A stretch of 64,000 nucleotides of DNA from Bhargavaea ginsengi (GCF_900109165.1 NZ_FNZF01000001.1:921376-985375), one strand, 5' to 3'. Numbered from the stretch's first letter, positions 16,052 to 25,385 are shown. Notes: generated from the letters alone by a model not told the origin. A program made the numbers and translations.

Positions 16052-17740
16052 TTAACCCAGTGACTTTTCTGCCTTGACCCCGAGGAATCTGCTGGAGATG
16101 AACATGACCACTGCAATTAGAGCCACCTGGATCATGCCGTATGCTGCAGCCTGCCCGATGTTGAACATCCGGAGCTGGTTCATGATTTCAATCGAGATCG
16201 GACGGTTGCCGATCGTGTAGAGAAGGACGGATGTCGGGAATTCCCCGACCGCCTGAACAAACGCGAGCAGTGTACCACTCAGGACACCCGGAAGGATAAT
16301 CGGAATGACGACTTTCCGGAATGTATAGAACCATTTCGCTCCCAGATTCTGTGCAGCTTCTTCGATGGAATCATCCAGTTGCTCGAGAACAGCGTTCGTC
16401 GATCGCACAACAAGCGGCAGGAAGCGGATAAAGTAGGCGAGCGGCAGGATCCAGAAGGTCCCTACAAGGATCTGTCCGAACGAAAACGGGTTCGGCGAGT
16501 TAAACGCCAGAATCAGGTTCATCCCGACAACGGTCGCCGGAAGAGCCCAAGGAATCATCACGAGAATATCCAGGAGATTCTTCCCGACGAACTTCCGTTT
16601 GACAAGTGCATAGGACGTGAAAATCCCGAAAACAAATACGCCGAGACAGGCGATAAACGCCATGATCAGACTGTTGCGGACCGGCTCCCAGATATATGGC
16701 GTATCAAACAGCATCGTATAGTTTTCCAGGTTGAATGCGGTCGGGTAGGTCTGCCATGTCCAGGTCCCTTCCGGCACGAGTGACAGGATAAGCAACGTTG
16801 CATGAGGCAGCAGAAGTACGATCATTGCGATGACCCCGAGTGTGACCATCGTCCACTTTAGGAGCGGATTGCTCACTTCACTCCGGTGCGCACCGATTCC
16901 CTTGGACGCCATCCGGTAATCCTTCCTCCCCTGATACCAGCGCATAAACAGAAGGAACGTGATCGAGACAATCGACAGGATGACCGACTGTGTTGCGGCC
17001 ATCTCAAGATCACCATTGATCTTAGAGAAGTAAATCTGCAAACTCAGCACCCGGAACCCGCCGGCCAGAAGGAACGGCGCACTAAAGCTGGCCATCGACA
17101 CCATGAAGACAAGGAGCGAGGCTGCAACCAGGCCCGGTGTCAGGAGCGGGAACGTTACCTGCCAGAACACTTTGAAGCGGTTCGCACCCAGATTGGATGC
17201 CGCTTCTTCGAGGGAAGGATCCAGATTGGACAGGGCGGATGCCGTTGTCATATAGAAATATGGATACATCGTATAAGCATGAACGATCAGAATGCCGGAG
17301 ATCCCGCCGATTTTAAACGGAACTTCCGAGAGATTCAGCAAGTCCTTGATTGCATTCGGGATGAGGCCTGCTTCTCCGTAGAGGAACATAAACGCCATGA
17401 CGCCGACGAGAGAAGGCAGGACGATCGGCATGATCGCAATGTTGGAAAAGAACCGGCGGCCCGGAAACTCATAGCGGTTGAAGATGTATGCGAGCGGCAC
17501 GCCGATCAGCGCGCTGAACAGGACCGACAGCAATGAAATCCAGACCGAGTTCCAAAGTGCCTGCAGGTTGGCCTTCGCCTTCGAACCAAAGAAGTCCTCA
17601 TAGTTCTGGAGCGTGGGGACGCCATTTTGGAAAAAGCTCTCATAGGCCGTCCTCAAGGTCGGATAAAGCACATAGCCGATCAGAATGAGAATGACCGGGA
17701 TCAGGAGCAGCAGTGTCTTCCTTTTTTCAGCGTTCAGCAT
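16052..17740 (-). CDS. ABC transporter permease, fused two-domain type (iron/polyamine/phosphonate family)
   Basis: A 562-aa membrane protein made of two permease domains in tandem, about twelve helices in all, like AfuB/FbpB/ThiP. Each half has an ABC-contact loop of the EAA type: LEEAASNLGANRFKVFWQVT near 190 and IEEAAQNLGAKWFYTFRKV near 470. It imports the solute captured by the lipoprotein encoded at 19-20 kb, driven by the ATPase at 17.8-18.9 kb. The start at 17740 follows AAAGGAGGG. It lies 27 nt before the lyase gene. Confidence 0.88.
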   Translation of the reverse strand: MLNAEKRKTLLLLIPVILILIGYVLYPTLRTAYESFFQNGVPTLQNYEDFFGSKAKANLQALWNSVWISLLSVLFSALIGVPLAYIFNRYEFPGRRFFSNIAIMPIVLPSLVGVMAFMFLYGEAGLIPNAIKDLLNLSEVPFKIGGISGILIVHAYTMYPYFYMTTASALSNLDPSLEEAASNLGANRFKVFWQVTFPLLTPGLVAASLLVFMVSMASFSAPFLLAGGFRVLSLQIYFSKINGDLEMAATQSVILSIVSITFLLFMRWYQGRKDYRMASKGIGAHRSEVSNPLLKWTMVTLGVIAMIVLLLPHATLLILSLVPEGTWTWQTYPTAFNLENYTMLFDTPYIWEPVRNSLIMAFIACLGVFVFGIFTSYALVKRKFVGKNLLDILVMIPWALPATVVGMNLILAFNSPNPFSFGQILVGTFWILPLAYFIRFLPLVVRSTNAVLEQLDDSIEEAAQNLGAKWFYTFRKVVIPIILPGVLSGTLLAFVQAVGEFPTSVLLYTIGNRPISIEIMNQLRMFNIGQAAAYGMIQVALIAVVMFISSRFLGVKAEKSLG

Positions 17741-17789
17741 GACGGCGCCCTCCTTTAGCGGACTGGCGCAGATTCCGATTTTTCATGAA

Positions 17790-18887
17790 TCACACCCCCG
17801 CTTTCGGCACAATCCGGATCTGGTCTTCCGGAAGGCGGACATGCACATCGGCGCCTTCTTTCAGATAGGTGCTCGGCCCCTGGTTCAGTGCGGTGCCGAC
17901 TAAGGTCAGATGATCGTTCATCTCTACATAGGTATGTACGGCCGCTCCGGTAAACTGGACCATTTTCACTTTCCCGGGAAAAACATTTGCTCCGGTCAGC
18001 GGCTGGTCAGACACTTCCACAGCTTCCGGCCGTACCGACATGCACAGCTCATCGTTTTCGGTGTATCCGCCAATGTTCAGGGAGGTGTCCTTGACCGCCA
18101 ATTCTCCGTTCAGCTTATCGGCATGATACGTTCTCCGGCCTTCCCCGGCATGGACTTCTTTGACTGTCAGGAGATTTGTTTCTCCGATGAATTCGGCGAC
18201 GAAGTCGTTGACCGGTTCATTGTAGATCTCTGTCGGTGTGCCTACCTGCTGGCATTTGCCGAAATTGAAGACGGCAATCCGGTCGCTCATCGTCAAAGCC
18301 TCGACCTGGTCATGCGTCACATAGATTGTCGTGATCTGATATTCCTTCTGCAGCCGGAGGATTTCCGCCCGCATTTCATCCCGCAGCCGCGCATCCAGGT
18401 TACTGAGCGGCTCATCCAGCAAGAGGATGTCAGGTTCGATGACGAGTGCACGGGCCAATGCGACCCGCTGCTGCTGGCCTCCGGAAAGCTGGCTTACCTG
18501 CCGGTCGACATACTGGTCGAGCCGCACTTTCCTTAACACGTCTTCCACGCGTTTTTTCGTTTCTTCCTTACTCATCTTCCGCACCTTCAGGCCGAACGCG
18601 ACATTCTCGAAAACGGTCATGTGCGGGAACAGCGCATAGTTCTGGAACACCATGCCGGTATTCCGTTTTTCAGGCGGGACGGTCGTCATATCACGATCGT
18701 TAAATTTCACGACCCCTTTTGTCGGATAGTAGAATCCTGCGACCATCCGTAGAGTGGTCGTCTTTCCGCAGCCGCTCGGCCCGAGGAAAGTGAAAAATTC
18801 CCCTTCCTTGATCAGGAGGTCAAGGTCCTCTACCGCCGTCACTTTGCCAAATTGCTTGGTAATCGCTGATAAATGAACGGTTGACAC
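17790..18887 (-). CDS. ABC transporter ATP-binding protein (PotA/FbpC type)
   Basis: A 365-aa importer ATPase. Walker A is GPSGCGKTT, the signature is [15 protein letters not shown], Walker B is [12 protein letters not shown], and the switch His is in [13 protein letters not shown]-terminal TOBE-like domain spans about 240-360, as in spermidine, iron and phosphonate systems. A GTG start at 18887 has GGGAG at proper spacing and is preferred over a GTG three codons upstream. It is separated from the binding-protein gene by a stable hairpin. Confidence 0.9.
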   Translation of the reverse strand: MSTVHLSAITKQFGKVTAVEDLDLLIKEGEFFTFLGPSGCGKTTTLRMVAGFYYPTKGVVKFNDRDMTTVPPEKRNTGMVFQNYALFPHMTVFENVAFGLKVRKMSKEETKKRVEDVLRKVRLDQYVDRQVSQLSGGQQQRVALARALVIEPDILLLDEPLSNLDARLRDEMRAEILRLQKEYQITTIYVTHDQVEALTMSDRIAVFNFGKCQQVGTPTEIYNEPVNDFVAEFIGETNLLTVKEVHAGEGRRTYHADKLNGELAVKDTSLNIGGYTENDELCMSVRPEAVEVSDQPLTGANVFPGKVKMVQFTGAAVHTYVEMNDHLTLVGTALNQGPSTYLKEGADVHVRLPEDQIRIVPKAGV

Positions 18888-18916
18888 AGCAACCACTCCC
18901 TTCCCTGTAAAAACAC

Positions 18917-18952
18917 TGGACTATCACGGGCATTGCTGCCCGCGATAGTCCA
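18917..18952 (-). terminator. Intercistronic hairpin between binding-protein and ATPase genes
   Basis: TGGACTATC and GATAGTCCA arms, extended by CGGGC/GCCCG, form a long near-perfect stem followed on the minus strand by TTTTT. Such hairpins let the binding protein be made in excess through partial termination or protection of the upstream mRNA. Confidence 0.7.
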
Positions 18953-18995
18953 ACGTCAAAAGTAAACGCTATACGGAGCCCATGCAGCCTGCAGG

Positions 18996-20120
18996 TTACT
19001 CGCCTGTTTCTTTTTCTGCGTTTTTGATCTGGTTATCCCAGTGATCCATCCACTCATCGGATTTTTCCTGGAACAGTGCCCAGTCGATATCCATCGGCTT
19101 GATGTCTTCTTCGGCTTCAGTGATCCATTCCGGAAGATCGGTCACGTCTTCACGTGTCGGAATACGGTAGTATTTTTCCGCGAGCAGTTTTGCAGCTTCC
19201 GGTGTGTTGACGAACTCATAGAACGCTTCTGCCGCTTTCGGATGAGGCGCATCCTTGACGATTGCAATACCTTCCGTAAGGACCGGCGTTCCGCTTTCCG
19301 GCAGGACATAACCAAACGGATAGCCCTTTTCTTCCGCGAGCATGACGGCATCCGGCATGTTCCAGACCGTCAGGGAGCCGACGCCTTTGGCGAGCTGGTT
19401 GTACATCAGCTCAGGGTTGGCCGAGTATTCTTTCGTGTTGTTGTCCAGCTTCTCAAGCCATGCGTAGCCTTCCTGCGGATCTTCCGTATCCTTGTAGGTC
19501 CGGTAGATCATTGCCGAATAGATGGTACGCATCGTACCGGATGCAAGCGGATAGCGGATGATCAGCTCATCCTGCCACTTCGGATCAATCAGGTCGTCCC
19601 AGTCTTTCGGAGCTTCTTCTTCGGAGATTTCCTTGTTGTTGTACATGATGACTTCCGGCGTCATCGAAGTACCGCTCCACATCCAGTCTTCGTCATGATA
19701 CATTTCATCAAGCGCATCCGCGTAGGACGGCTTGTATTCGGCAAGCAGCCCTTCATCTTTGGCCTGGTCGAAGTTCACTTGAGGTGCACCCCACCAGACG
19801 TCAGCTTGTGTATTGTTTTTCTCGGAGCGGACCCGGTCCAAAATTTCCTGCGAGCCCATGTCCAGGAACTCCATCGTGATACCGTACTCTTCTTCAAAGC
19901 GTTGCTTGAAGTCCCCCAAAATGTCACTGCCATGCGGAGAATAAACGACGACTTTCTCCTCCAGTTCCTCTGAAGCGGAAGTTTCACCGCCCGCATCTCC
20001 GGATGTTCCGGAAGAATCCTCTTCCTCTCCTCCGCCGGAATCGGCCATACACCCTGCCAAGGCAAGCGCAAACAGCGCCGTCAAAACAAGCAACCAGCTT
20101 TTCTTAATCCATTTTCCCAT
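18996..20120 (-). CDS. ABC transporter substrate-binding lipoprotein (family 1)
   Basis: A 374-aa lipoprotein: signal peptide with lipobox LAGC near residue 23, an acidic Ser/Gly-rich linker, then a two-lobed binding protein of the AfuA/PotD-like family. Landmarks are VVYSPHGSDILGDFKQRFEE, QADVWWGAPQ and GEGIAIVKDAPHPKAAEAF-like segments (LTEGIAIVKDAPHPKAAEAF). Families of this type bind ferric iron, polyamines, thiamine or aminoalkylphosphonates, so the ligand is open. It is preceded by the ROK regulator gene (20-nt gap) and is the first structural gene of the importer. Confidence 0.88.
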   Translation of the reverse strand: MGKWIKKSWLLVLTALFALALAGCMADSGGGEEEDSSGTSGDAGGETSASEELEEKVVVYSPHGSDILGDFKQRFEEEYGITMEFLDMGSQEILDRVRSEKNNTQADVWWGAPQVNFDQAKDEGLLAEYKPSYADALDEMYHDEDWMWSGTSMTPEVIMYNNKEISEEEAPKDWDDLIDPKWQDELIIRYPLASGTMRTIYSAMIYRTYKDTEDPQEGYAWLEKLDNNTKEYSANPELMYNQLAKGVGSLTVWNMPDAVMLAEEKGYPFGYVLPESGTPVLTEGIAIVKDAPHPKAAEAFYEFVNTPEAAKLLAEKYYRIPTREDVTDLPEWITEAEEDIKPMDIDWALFQEKSDEWMDHWDNQIKNAEKETGE

Positions 20121-20140
20121 CCAAACTGCCCCCTTCTGAT

Positions 20141-21304
20141 TTAAATGTTGTACATCCCCTCATGTTCTTTCAGCAACAATGCAACAGCGCCGATCACGCC
20201 GGCTTCCTTTCCGAACGCCGTCCTGACGATCTCACATTCTTTCGGTGCGTACCGCTTCACGTTGTCTGAGACAATCGGCTGGATCACATCGAATGACTGT
20301 GACAGACCACCCCCTAAAATAATCAACTCCGGGTTCAGCAGGGACACGTAATTCGCGACTGCAATCCCGAGATGTTCCAGTGCGTTTCTGAGCATTTCGG
20401 CTGAAGCCTTATCACCGGACCGATACAATCCGAACGCCTCGGCAGCCGTCACTTCCCTGCCAAGACGCTCTGACAGCGCAGTGCCGACAGAATTTCCGCC
20501 CGCCACACTTTCAAGGAATCCATAACCTTCAAAGGATGGCCGGTACGTTTTGGCAAGATTCCGATCCGTCACCATGTAACCGAGCTCGCCCGCACTGTAC
20601 TGGCTCCCCCTGAACAGTTGCCCGTTCAGGATAATCCCGCTTCCGATACCCGTTCCGATGGCAATATAGATCAGGTTCTGCTTGCCCCTGCCGCGCCCCG
20701 TCCAGTGCTCCCCGAGTGCTCCGATATTGACGTCATTGTCCACGTATACCGGATACGGAAACACTTCCTCCAGCTTTCCTTTGACAGGATAATCCTTCCA
20801 TCTGAGAGCCGGTGCTTCTTCGACAATCCCGGTCTTTACGTTGGTCACCCCAGGAACACCGGCGCCGACACCCAGAATTTCTTCCTGTTCCAGGGAAAGC
20901 TCTGCCATCATTTCATCGGCCATCTTCCGGATTGTCGGGAAGAAATCGTGATTCAAACATTCCTGTGTGGGGAATGTCCGGTAACTCTCAAGCTCCCCTT
21001 TAAGATCGGTGATTCCAACAGCTACCTTTGTTCCCCCGATATCAATTCCGATACAATGAGCCTTTTTCGGGTTGAACTTCAGATTGACGGGTTTTCGTCC
21101 GCCGCTTGCCGAGGCCTCGCCGCTCCCCGTCTCGGTGACCCATCCTTCCTCTATCAGATGGGAAACAGCTGCTGAGACAGTCGGCTTGCTGAGAGACAGC
21201 TTCTTGGCAATCGCCGTACGGGTCGTAGGTTCTGTTTCCAGCACACATCTGAGCACTTGCCGTGCGTTGCGGTTAATATTCGGTTCGTCATTCACATATT
21301 GCAT
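20141..21304 (-). CDS. ROK-family transcriptional regulator lacking the zinc motif
   Basis: A 387-aa XylR/NagC-like repressor. Residues 10-60 form a winged helix (RTAIAKKLSLSKPTVSAAVSHL). Residues 90-380 form the ROK sugar-kinase fold with the phosphate loop IGIDIGGTKVAVGI and the acidic motif VDNDVNIGALGE. The usual zinc site (GH-x9-11-CxCGxxGC) is replaced by ELGYMVTDRNLAKTYRPSFE, with neither His nor Cys. Near-identical 25-bp operators lie before this gene and before the PIG-L gene. The likely inducer is a sugar derivative. The start at 21304 follows AGGGG. Confidence 0.88.
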   Translation of the reverse strand: MQYVNDEPNINRNARQVLRCVLETEPTTRTAIAKKLSLSKPTVSAAVSHLIEEGWVTETGSGEASASGGRKPVNLKFNPKKAHCIGIDIGGTKVAVGITDLKGELESYRTFPTQECLNHDFFPTIRKMADEMMAELSLEQEEILGVGAGVPGVTNVKTGIVEEAPALRWKDYPVKGKLEEVFPYPVYVDNDVNIGALGEHWTGRGRGKQNLIYIAIGTGIGSGIILNGQLFRGSQYSAGELGYMVTDRNLAKTYRPSFEGYGFLESVAGGNSVGTALSERLGREVTAAEAFGLYRSGDKASAEMLRNALEHLGIAVANYVSLLNPELIILGGGLSQSFDVIQPIVSDNVKRYAPKECEIVRTAFGKEAGVIGAVALLLKEHEGMYNI

Positions 21305-21322
21305 GGCAATGCCCCTAAAAGG

Positions 21323-21347
21323 TTAGTTTGTTAACTTAACTTACTAA
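21323..21347. promoter_or_regulatory. ROK operator before the ROK gene
   Basis: TTAGTTTGTTAA, one C, then TTAACTTACTAA: a 25-bp inverted repeat with two mismatches. It resembles the xyl operator of Bacillus (TTAGTTTGTT half-sites) and lies just downstream of the predicted start, where a bound repressor would block transcription. Confidence 0.8.
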
Positions 21348-21360
21348 CTTATTTGAAAAC

Positions 21361-21398
21361 ATTGTAAACAATGATATTTAAAATGTAAACCGCTTTCA
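21361..21398 (-). promoter_or_regulatory. Promoter and cre-like site of the ROK-ABC operon
   Basis: On the minus strand TTTACA (21384-21389) and TACAAT (21361-21366) are 17 bp apart. TGAAAGCGGTTTACA (21398-21384 on the minus strand) overlaps the -35. It resembles a CcpA cre site but is one base longer than the 14-bp consensus. Confidence 0.65.
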
Positions 21399-21426
21399 TA
21401 AACTTTTTTTACTTTTCTTTCTAAAA

Positions 21427-21460
21427 AATCATAGACTGCAAGTCTCTGCAGTCTATGATT
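21427..21460 (-). terminator. Terminator of the PIG-L gene
   Basis: A perfect 13-bp stem (AATCATAGACTGC with GCAGTCTATGATT) and an eight-base loop are followed on the minus strand by six T residues, directly after the PIG-L stop. Confidence 0.9.
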
Positions 21461-21472
21461 GATCCACCTATA

Positions 21473-23971
21473 TTATTGATCGGCCCCGTAGCTGAGCAGG
21501 TTTGCGAAAATCCGGTAACCGCCCGGAACCTGGGCACCGATCTGCCTGTAGAATACGAGGTTCGTATACAGATAGGTCCCTTCTCCGTATTCAGCCATAA
21601 GGATTCCGCTTGTGAACGGATCTTCTCCCGGGTCTGCCATCGACACGAATGTCTCGAAGCGCTCATCCCAATCCATCGGGAAATACAGGCCGCGCTCCTG
21701 TACCCAGTTGTCCCAGTCACTGTCTGTAATGTTGTTCGGATAGTTGAACAGCGGATGGTCCGGCTGGGTCACCGTCACCTGCGCATTCTCGTCGGTCACG
21801 CGCCAGCGGATGGACGGTGTTCCGATTTTCAGGCGATAAGGGGCTGTCAGCTCTGCATCCCATGGATCGGAAGCCGTCACATACTGCATGACGAAATGCC
21901 CGCCGCTCCGGACATACTCCTTGATTCGGTCATTGTTTGCAAGCAGGTCTTCCCTGCCGAGAGTCGCCCGGATGCCTGACACGATCGTGTCGTACTGAGA
22001 CAGATCAGCCGATGCAAGATCTTCCGGAGTCAGCTTGGTGATGTCAAAGCCGGCATTGATGAACGAATCAGCGATCGTATCAAAACCGCTGTCAATGTAT
22101 CCGACCTTCAGGTTCTCCGGCTTAAGAAGTTCAAATGCAACGCCGTTGATGGAGGATGGGTACAGGTAATAAGAGTCATTGATATGTTCGTATTTGATCT
22201 CCTGGACAGTTGTATTGTAGGTCTTGCCATTTGCCTCGGCAATGGCCTCAATTGTGAACTCGCCTTCCTCCACCTCGGAAGGCGGAATCAGATCAAAAGA
22301 AACGCTTTTTTCTTCAAAACGCTCTACCAGATTCACCTCTGCCGATTCCGGCTCACTGCTCCAACCTTCAGGCAGGTTCAGTGAAACTTCAGCTTTCTGA
22401 GTAGCGTCATCGTAATTCTTCACTTTCACGCTGACCGGAATCTTTTCCTGCACATCAGCCGTGTTCACCGTGATATTGACCGGATCAGGCGTTACGCCCA
22501 GTTCTGGCAGGACACTGACCGTGTTATCGAGGTCACTGACAAATGCAGTGTCCACGCCCTTCTCTTTAAATGAAATCTGTGCTTGGATAGCAGCTTCCGC
22601 ATAAGGCTCAAAGTATTCCGCATCCTCCGGAACAGTTACGGTGAAACCGGCAGCCTTGGATTCACCAGGTTTCAGATGCTTGATCTTTACGGCTTTTTCA
22701 TGCTCCCAGTCCTCAGGAGTCAGCAATTCCGCTTCAACGTGATGAAGTTTTCGGTTCCCTTCATTAGTGACTGTCACTTCCACTTTCGCCTGCTCACCCT
22801 GGGTCAGCACATAAGAATCAATTGTAATGTCTACCGTCAGCTCGGAAGCCACCCGGCTTACTTCAACGAGTTGTTCCTCTTTCAGATTCAGTTTATGGAG
22901 AAGATCATTTTTGGTAGCCTGATCCAGCTTTGAGGAGGCCACCTTTCCGGACAATTTCCTTACATCCCTCAGTGCCTTCTGGGATTCTGGAAGGATGGCT
23001 CCGCGATTTGGGTAAAGTTCAACGATCCGGTCCAGGTTCTGCTGAAGGGAACGGAGAGATTCGCTGAGCCCTTGGTTTGAAATTTCATCTGCCCATGCAT
23101 TGAAGTCATAAGGAATACCGTCGAACAGATCGTCCGAATTCTCCTGTACCGCAGATTCTGCAAGCTTCAGATGAACCTGGCGCGGCTCAACGGGAATATC
23201 CCGGCCCATTCCCTGGCTCTTATGAAGATAGCGAGACGCTTCACCAAGCTGCGGGTAGCTCATCCCGTAAATCGGATCGTAGTCACCGATCTCGATGGAC
23301 ACAGTCGCTTCATCTTGGGAAACCGGCAGGTAGAGCTTTTTGATCTGCCAAGGCTCCAGTCCGTTCTCGATCTGTTCAGGAAAGACCGTCGGATCGGCCG
23401 CATCCTCGAATGCTTTTACCGACAGGACATTGATCGCCCGGTGGTGACCATGTTGGCTATCCACATCCAGGAAGGACGGCATCACCACATCCGGCTGATA
23501 CGTACGGATAAATTCGATGAGGCGGGAATAGGTCACTTCCTCTCCCCATTTCTCCAGAGTTTCTTCCGGAGATTTCGAGAAGCCGAAATCATAGATGGCG
23601 TCCGAGGTCGTGTCGCTAAGGTGATATGCTTTTACGCCATTGACTTTTGCCGCTTCAATCATCTCGTTGGAGCGGATGATGCCGAGACCGTTCCCCAGTT
23701 CATTCCCGATTGCATTCTGCCCGCCCTCTCCGCGGTTGGCAATCATGCTGGCTGTCTTCACACCCAGCCCCCTCGACAAATAAGCGAGGAAGTCACTGCG
23801 TTCATCATCCGGATGGGCACCCGTATTCAGGAACGTGACCGTCGTATCCAGTGGCTTCACAGCGTTCCACAGATCCACGTCAGGTTGCTCCCGGCTGTCT
23901 CCTAAGACGGCCTGCGGCAGGATGGACAGCACCAGCAAGATGGAAAGCACACCGTACCATAACCTCTTCAA
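21473..23971 (-). CDS. Secreted PIG-L (LmbE) family deacetylase with Ig-like and C-terminal glutamine-amidotransferase-like domains
   Basis: An 832-aa exported protein. A signal peptide (KRLWYGVLSILLVLSILPQ) is followed by a PIG-L deacetylase domain with the zinc motif AHPDDE and the later HGHHR. A helical stretch (about 250-350) leads to two or three beta-rich NEW3/CARDB-like domains (about 360-620) with repeated VTVTNEGN and VKVKNYDD patterns. The C-terminal part (about 630-830) resembles a ThuA/GATase-type domain. PIG-L enzymes remove N-acetyl groups from sugars, so an extracellular N-acetylated glycan or glycoconjugate is a likely substrate. TTG at 23971 follows AAAGGGG; the in-frame ATG six codons upstream lacks a ribosome binding site. 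Confidence 0.85.
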   Translation of the reverse strand: MKRLWYGVLSILLVLSILPQAVLGDSREQPDVDLWNAVKPLDTTVTFLNTGAHPDDERSDFLAYLSRGLGVKTASMIANRGEGGQNAIGNELGNGLGIIRSNEMIEAAKVNGVKAYHLSDTTSDAIYDFGFSKSPEETLEKWGEEVTYSRLIEFIRTYQPDVVMPSFLDVDSQHGHHRAINVLSVKAFEDAADPTVFPEQIENGLEPWQIKKLYLPVSQDEATVSIEIGDYDPIYGMSYPQLGEASRYLHKSQGMGRDIPVEPRQVHLKLAESAVQENSDDLFDGIPYDFNAWADEISNQGLSESLRSLQQNLDRIVELYPNRGAILPESQKALRDVRKLSGKVASSKLDQATKNDLLHKLNLKEEQLVEVSRVASELTVDITIDSYVLTQGEQAKVEVTVTNEGNRKLHHVEAELLTPEDWEHEKAVKIKHLKPGESKAAGFTVTVPEDAEYFEPYAEAAIQAQISFKEKGVDTAFVSDLDNTVSVLPELGVTPDPVNITVNTADVQEKIPVSVKVKNYDDATQKAEVSLNLPEGWSSEPESAEVNLVERFEEKSVSFDLIPPSEVEEGEFTIEAIAEANGKTYNTTVQEIKYEHINDSYYLYPSSINGVAFELLKPENLKVGYIDSGFDTIADSFINAGFDITKLTPEDLASADLSQYDTIVSGIRATLGREDLLANNDRIKEYVRSGGHFVMQYVTASDPWDAELTAPYRLKIGTPSIRWRVTDENAQVTVTQPDHPLFNYPNNITDSDWDNWVQERGLYFPMDWDERFETFVSMADPGEDPFTSGILMAEYGEGTYLYTNLVFYRQIGAQVPGGYRIFANLLSYGADQ

Positions 23972-24003
23972 ACTTCTAACCCCTTTCATGAGTCGAATTT
24001 AAA

Positions 24004-24017
24004 AGAAAGCGCATACA
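24004..24017. promoter_or_regulatory. cre-like site before the PIG-L gene
   Basis: AGAAAGCGCATACA differs from the CcpA consensus TGWAANCGNTNWCA at few positions. It lies between the ROK operator and the PIG-L start. Confidence 0.5.
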
Positions 24018-24021
24018 CACA

Positions 24022-24046
24022 TTAGTTAGTAAAACTTACTAACTAA
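24022..24046. promoter_or_regulatory. ROK operator before the PIG-L gene
   Basis: TTAGTTAGTAA, AAC, TTACTAACTAA: a perfect 11-bp inverted repeat of the same 25-bp length and TTAGT...ACTAA ends as the site before the ROK gene. This ties the deacetylase to the ROK regulon. Confidence 0.85.
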
Positions 24047-24174
24047 CAATGCCGCACAAACTTCCTTTTATTAACTGCAAGTATACATATAGTCAGAATA
24101 TTTTTAATCTAACTTTTCGCCTATTTCATTAACGTATACCGTGTATAACGACTGGGGTAAAAAGTAGGAATTAA

Positions 24175-24200
24175 AAAAGCGATGCACAAGCACCGCTTTT
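24175..24200 (-). terminator. Terminator of the AbrB-family gene
   Basis: AAAAGCGGTGC and GCATCGCTTTTTT arms on the minus strand with a good T run, overlapping the last codon of the gene. Confidence 0.8.
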
Positions 24201-25314
24201 ACTTTGTTGTCATTGAAGGTTTATAGGTGTCCACCGCGTCATGCCTGCCAAACACCAGCCTCAGCATGACCGGCACGATAAACAGGATAAACAGCACTCG
24301 GAACAGCTGGTACGCTGCGACCAGAGAGACGTCCGCATCGATTTCCTGCGCGGTCACGCCCATTTCCGGCAGGCCGCCAGGCGCAACACAGAGGAATGCT
24401 GTTGCCAAAGACATCGGGTGGATCTGGTGCATCATCCAGGCCAGAAACAGGGCGAAGCCGACCATGAGCAACCCGGTCAGCAAGGAAAACGGCAACAGCG
24501 TTTTCCAGCTTTTCAGCATGCCCGGCCGGATGCTGAGCCCCAGATAAACTCCAAGGAACAGCTGCGCGATGATTGTCAGGATAGGCGGAAGGTGCGGCGG
24601 CGCAAAGCCGCTCACCGTCAGGATGGCAGCCGCGATCAGAGGGCCGAGTATCCAGGGTGTGGGAAACCGGAATCTTAAGGCGCACAGCGTGACGATGGTG
24701 ACGATGACTATGGTTGCCGCGATATGAAGCAAGCCCGGGGCACCTGCCTGCACGGCTGCTCCGGATGACTGAAGGCCCGTTGCGGATACCGTTCCATCCG
24801 AAAACGCGTATGTGGACAGCATGGGTACCATAAAGGTGACGGTGAGCATCCGGACGGTCTGCATGAAGGTGACTACGGCCGGGTCTGCTCCCCGGATCTC
24901 TTCGCTCAGCATCGTCATTTGAGAAAGGCCGCCTGGCGTTGTTCCCATCACTGCGGTCGGAGTATTCATGCCGGCAAGCTTTGAAGCGATGATGGCGATG
25001 CCGAGACCGCCCGCGATCATCAGAATGGTAGAAATGGTCATTGTCGGCAACTGGCCGGCAATCTGCTTTGCACTTTCCGCCGTAAATGCCAGACCCATGC
25101 CGTAGCCGAGCAGCATCTGTCCTCCATTTTTAAAGCTTTTCGGCCAGTATAATTCCCTTTTGACGAACAGATTCCAGATAATTACGGCCGTCAGCGGTCC
25201 GAGCATCCAGGCAAGCGGCAGGCCGATCCAGGCAAACACGGCTCCGCCTGCGAGGCCACACAGCAACGCTTGTATAAATGGAAAGACTTTCTTTTTCTCT
25301 GGTGACTTCATCAT
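24199..25314 (-). CDS. AbrB-family membrane protein (PF05145 type)
   Basis: A 371-aa protein with ten or so hydrophobic helices arranged as two similar halves, each with a Pro-Gly pair motif: MGTTPGGLSQMTML and CVAPGGLPEMGV. This is the integral membrane family often mislabelled as ammonia monooxygenase or AbrB regulator. It has no DNA-binding domain. A transport role is assumed and the substrate is unknown. The start is one of two adjacent ATGs at 25314/25311, with a weak ribosome binding site. It is divergent from the yyaC-type gene. Confidence 0.75.
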   Translation of the reverse strand: MMKSPEKKKVFPFIQALLCGLAGGAVFAWIGLPLAWMLGPLTAVIIWNLFVKRELYWPKSFKNGGQMLLGYGMGLAFTAESAKQIAGQLPTMTISTILMIAGGLGIAIIASKLAGMNTPTAVMGTTPGGLSQMTMLSEEIRGADPAVVTFMQTVRMLTVTFMVPMLSTYAFSDGTVSATGLQSSGAAVQAGAPGLLHIAATIVIVTIVTLCALRFRFPTPWILGPLIAAAILTVSGFAPPHLPPILTIIAQLFLGVYLGLSIRPGMLKSWKTLLPFSLLTGLLMVGFALFLAWMMHQIHPMSLATAFLCVAPGGLPEMGVTAQEIDADVSLVAAYQLFRVLFILFIVPVMLRLVFGRHDAVDTYKPSMTTK

Positions 25315-25357
25315 CCTGCACTTCTTTCTGATGCTTTTCTATGATCCATTGTAGCAT

Positions 25358-25385
25358 GAAGGCCGGATCTGCTTGTCCGGCCTTC
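25358..25385. other. GC-rich hairpin in the divergent AbrB/YyaC intergenic region
   Basis: AAGGCCGGA and TCCGGCCTT arms around an eight-base loop. There is no T run on either strand, so it is not an obvious terminator. It could be a protein-binding palindrome or part of the yyaC leader. Confidence 0.4.

Noticed and set aside
24199-25314. AbrB-type transcription factor
   Set aside because: The protein is wholly membrane-embedded with duplicated PGG motifs and has no AbrB swapped-hairpin DNA-binding domain; the name is a database carry-over.
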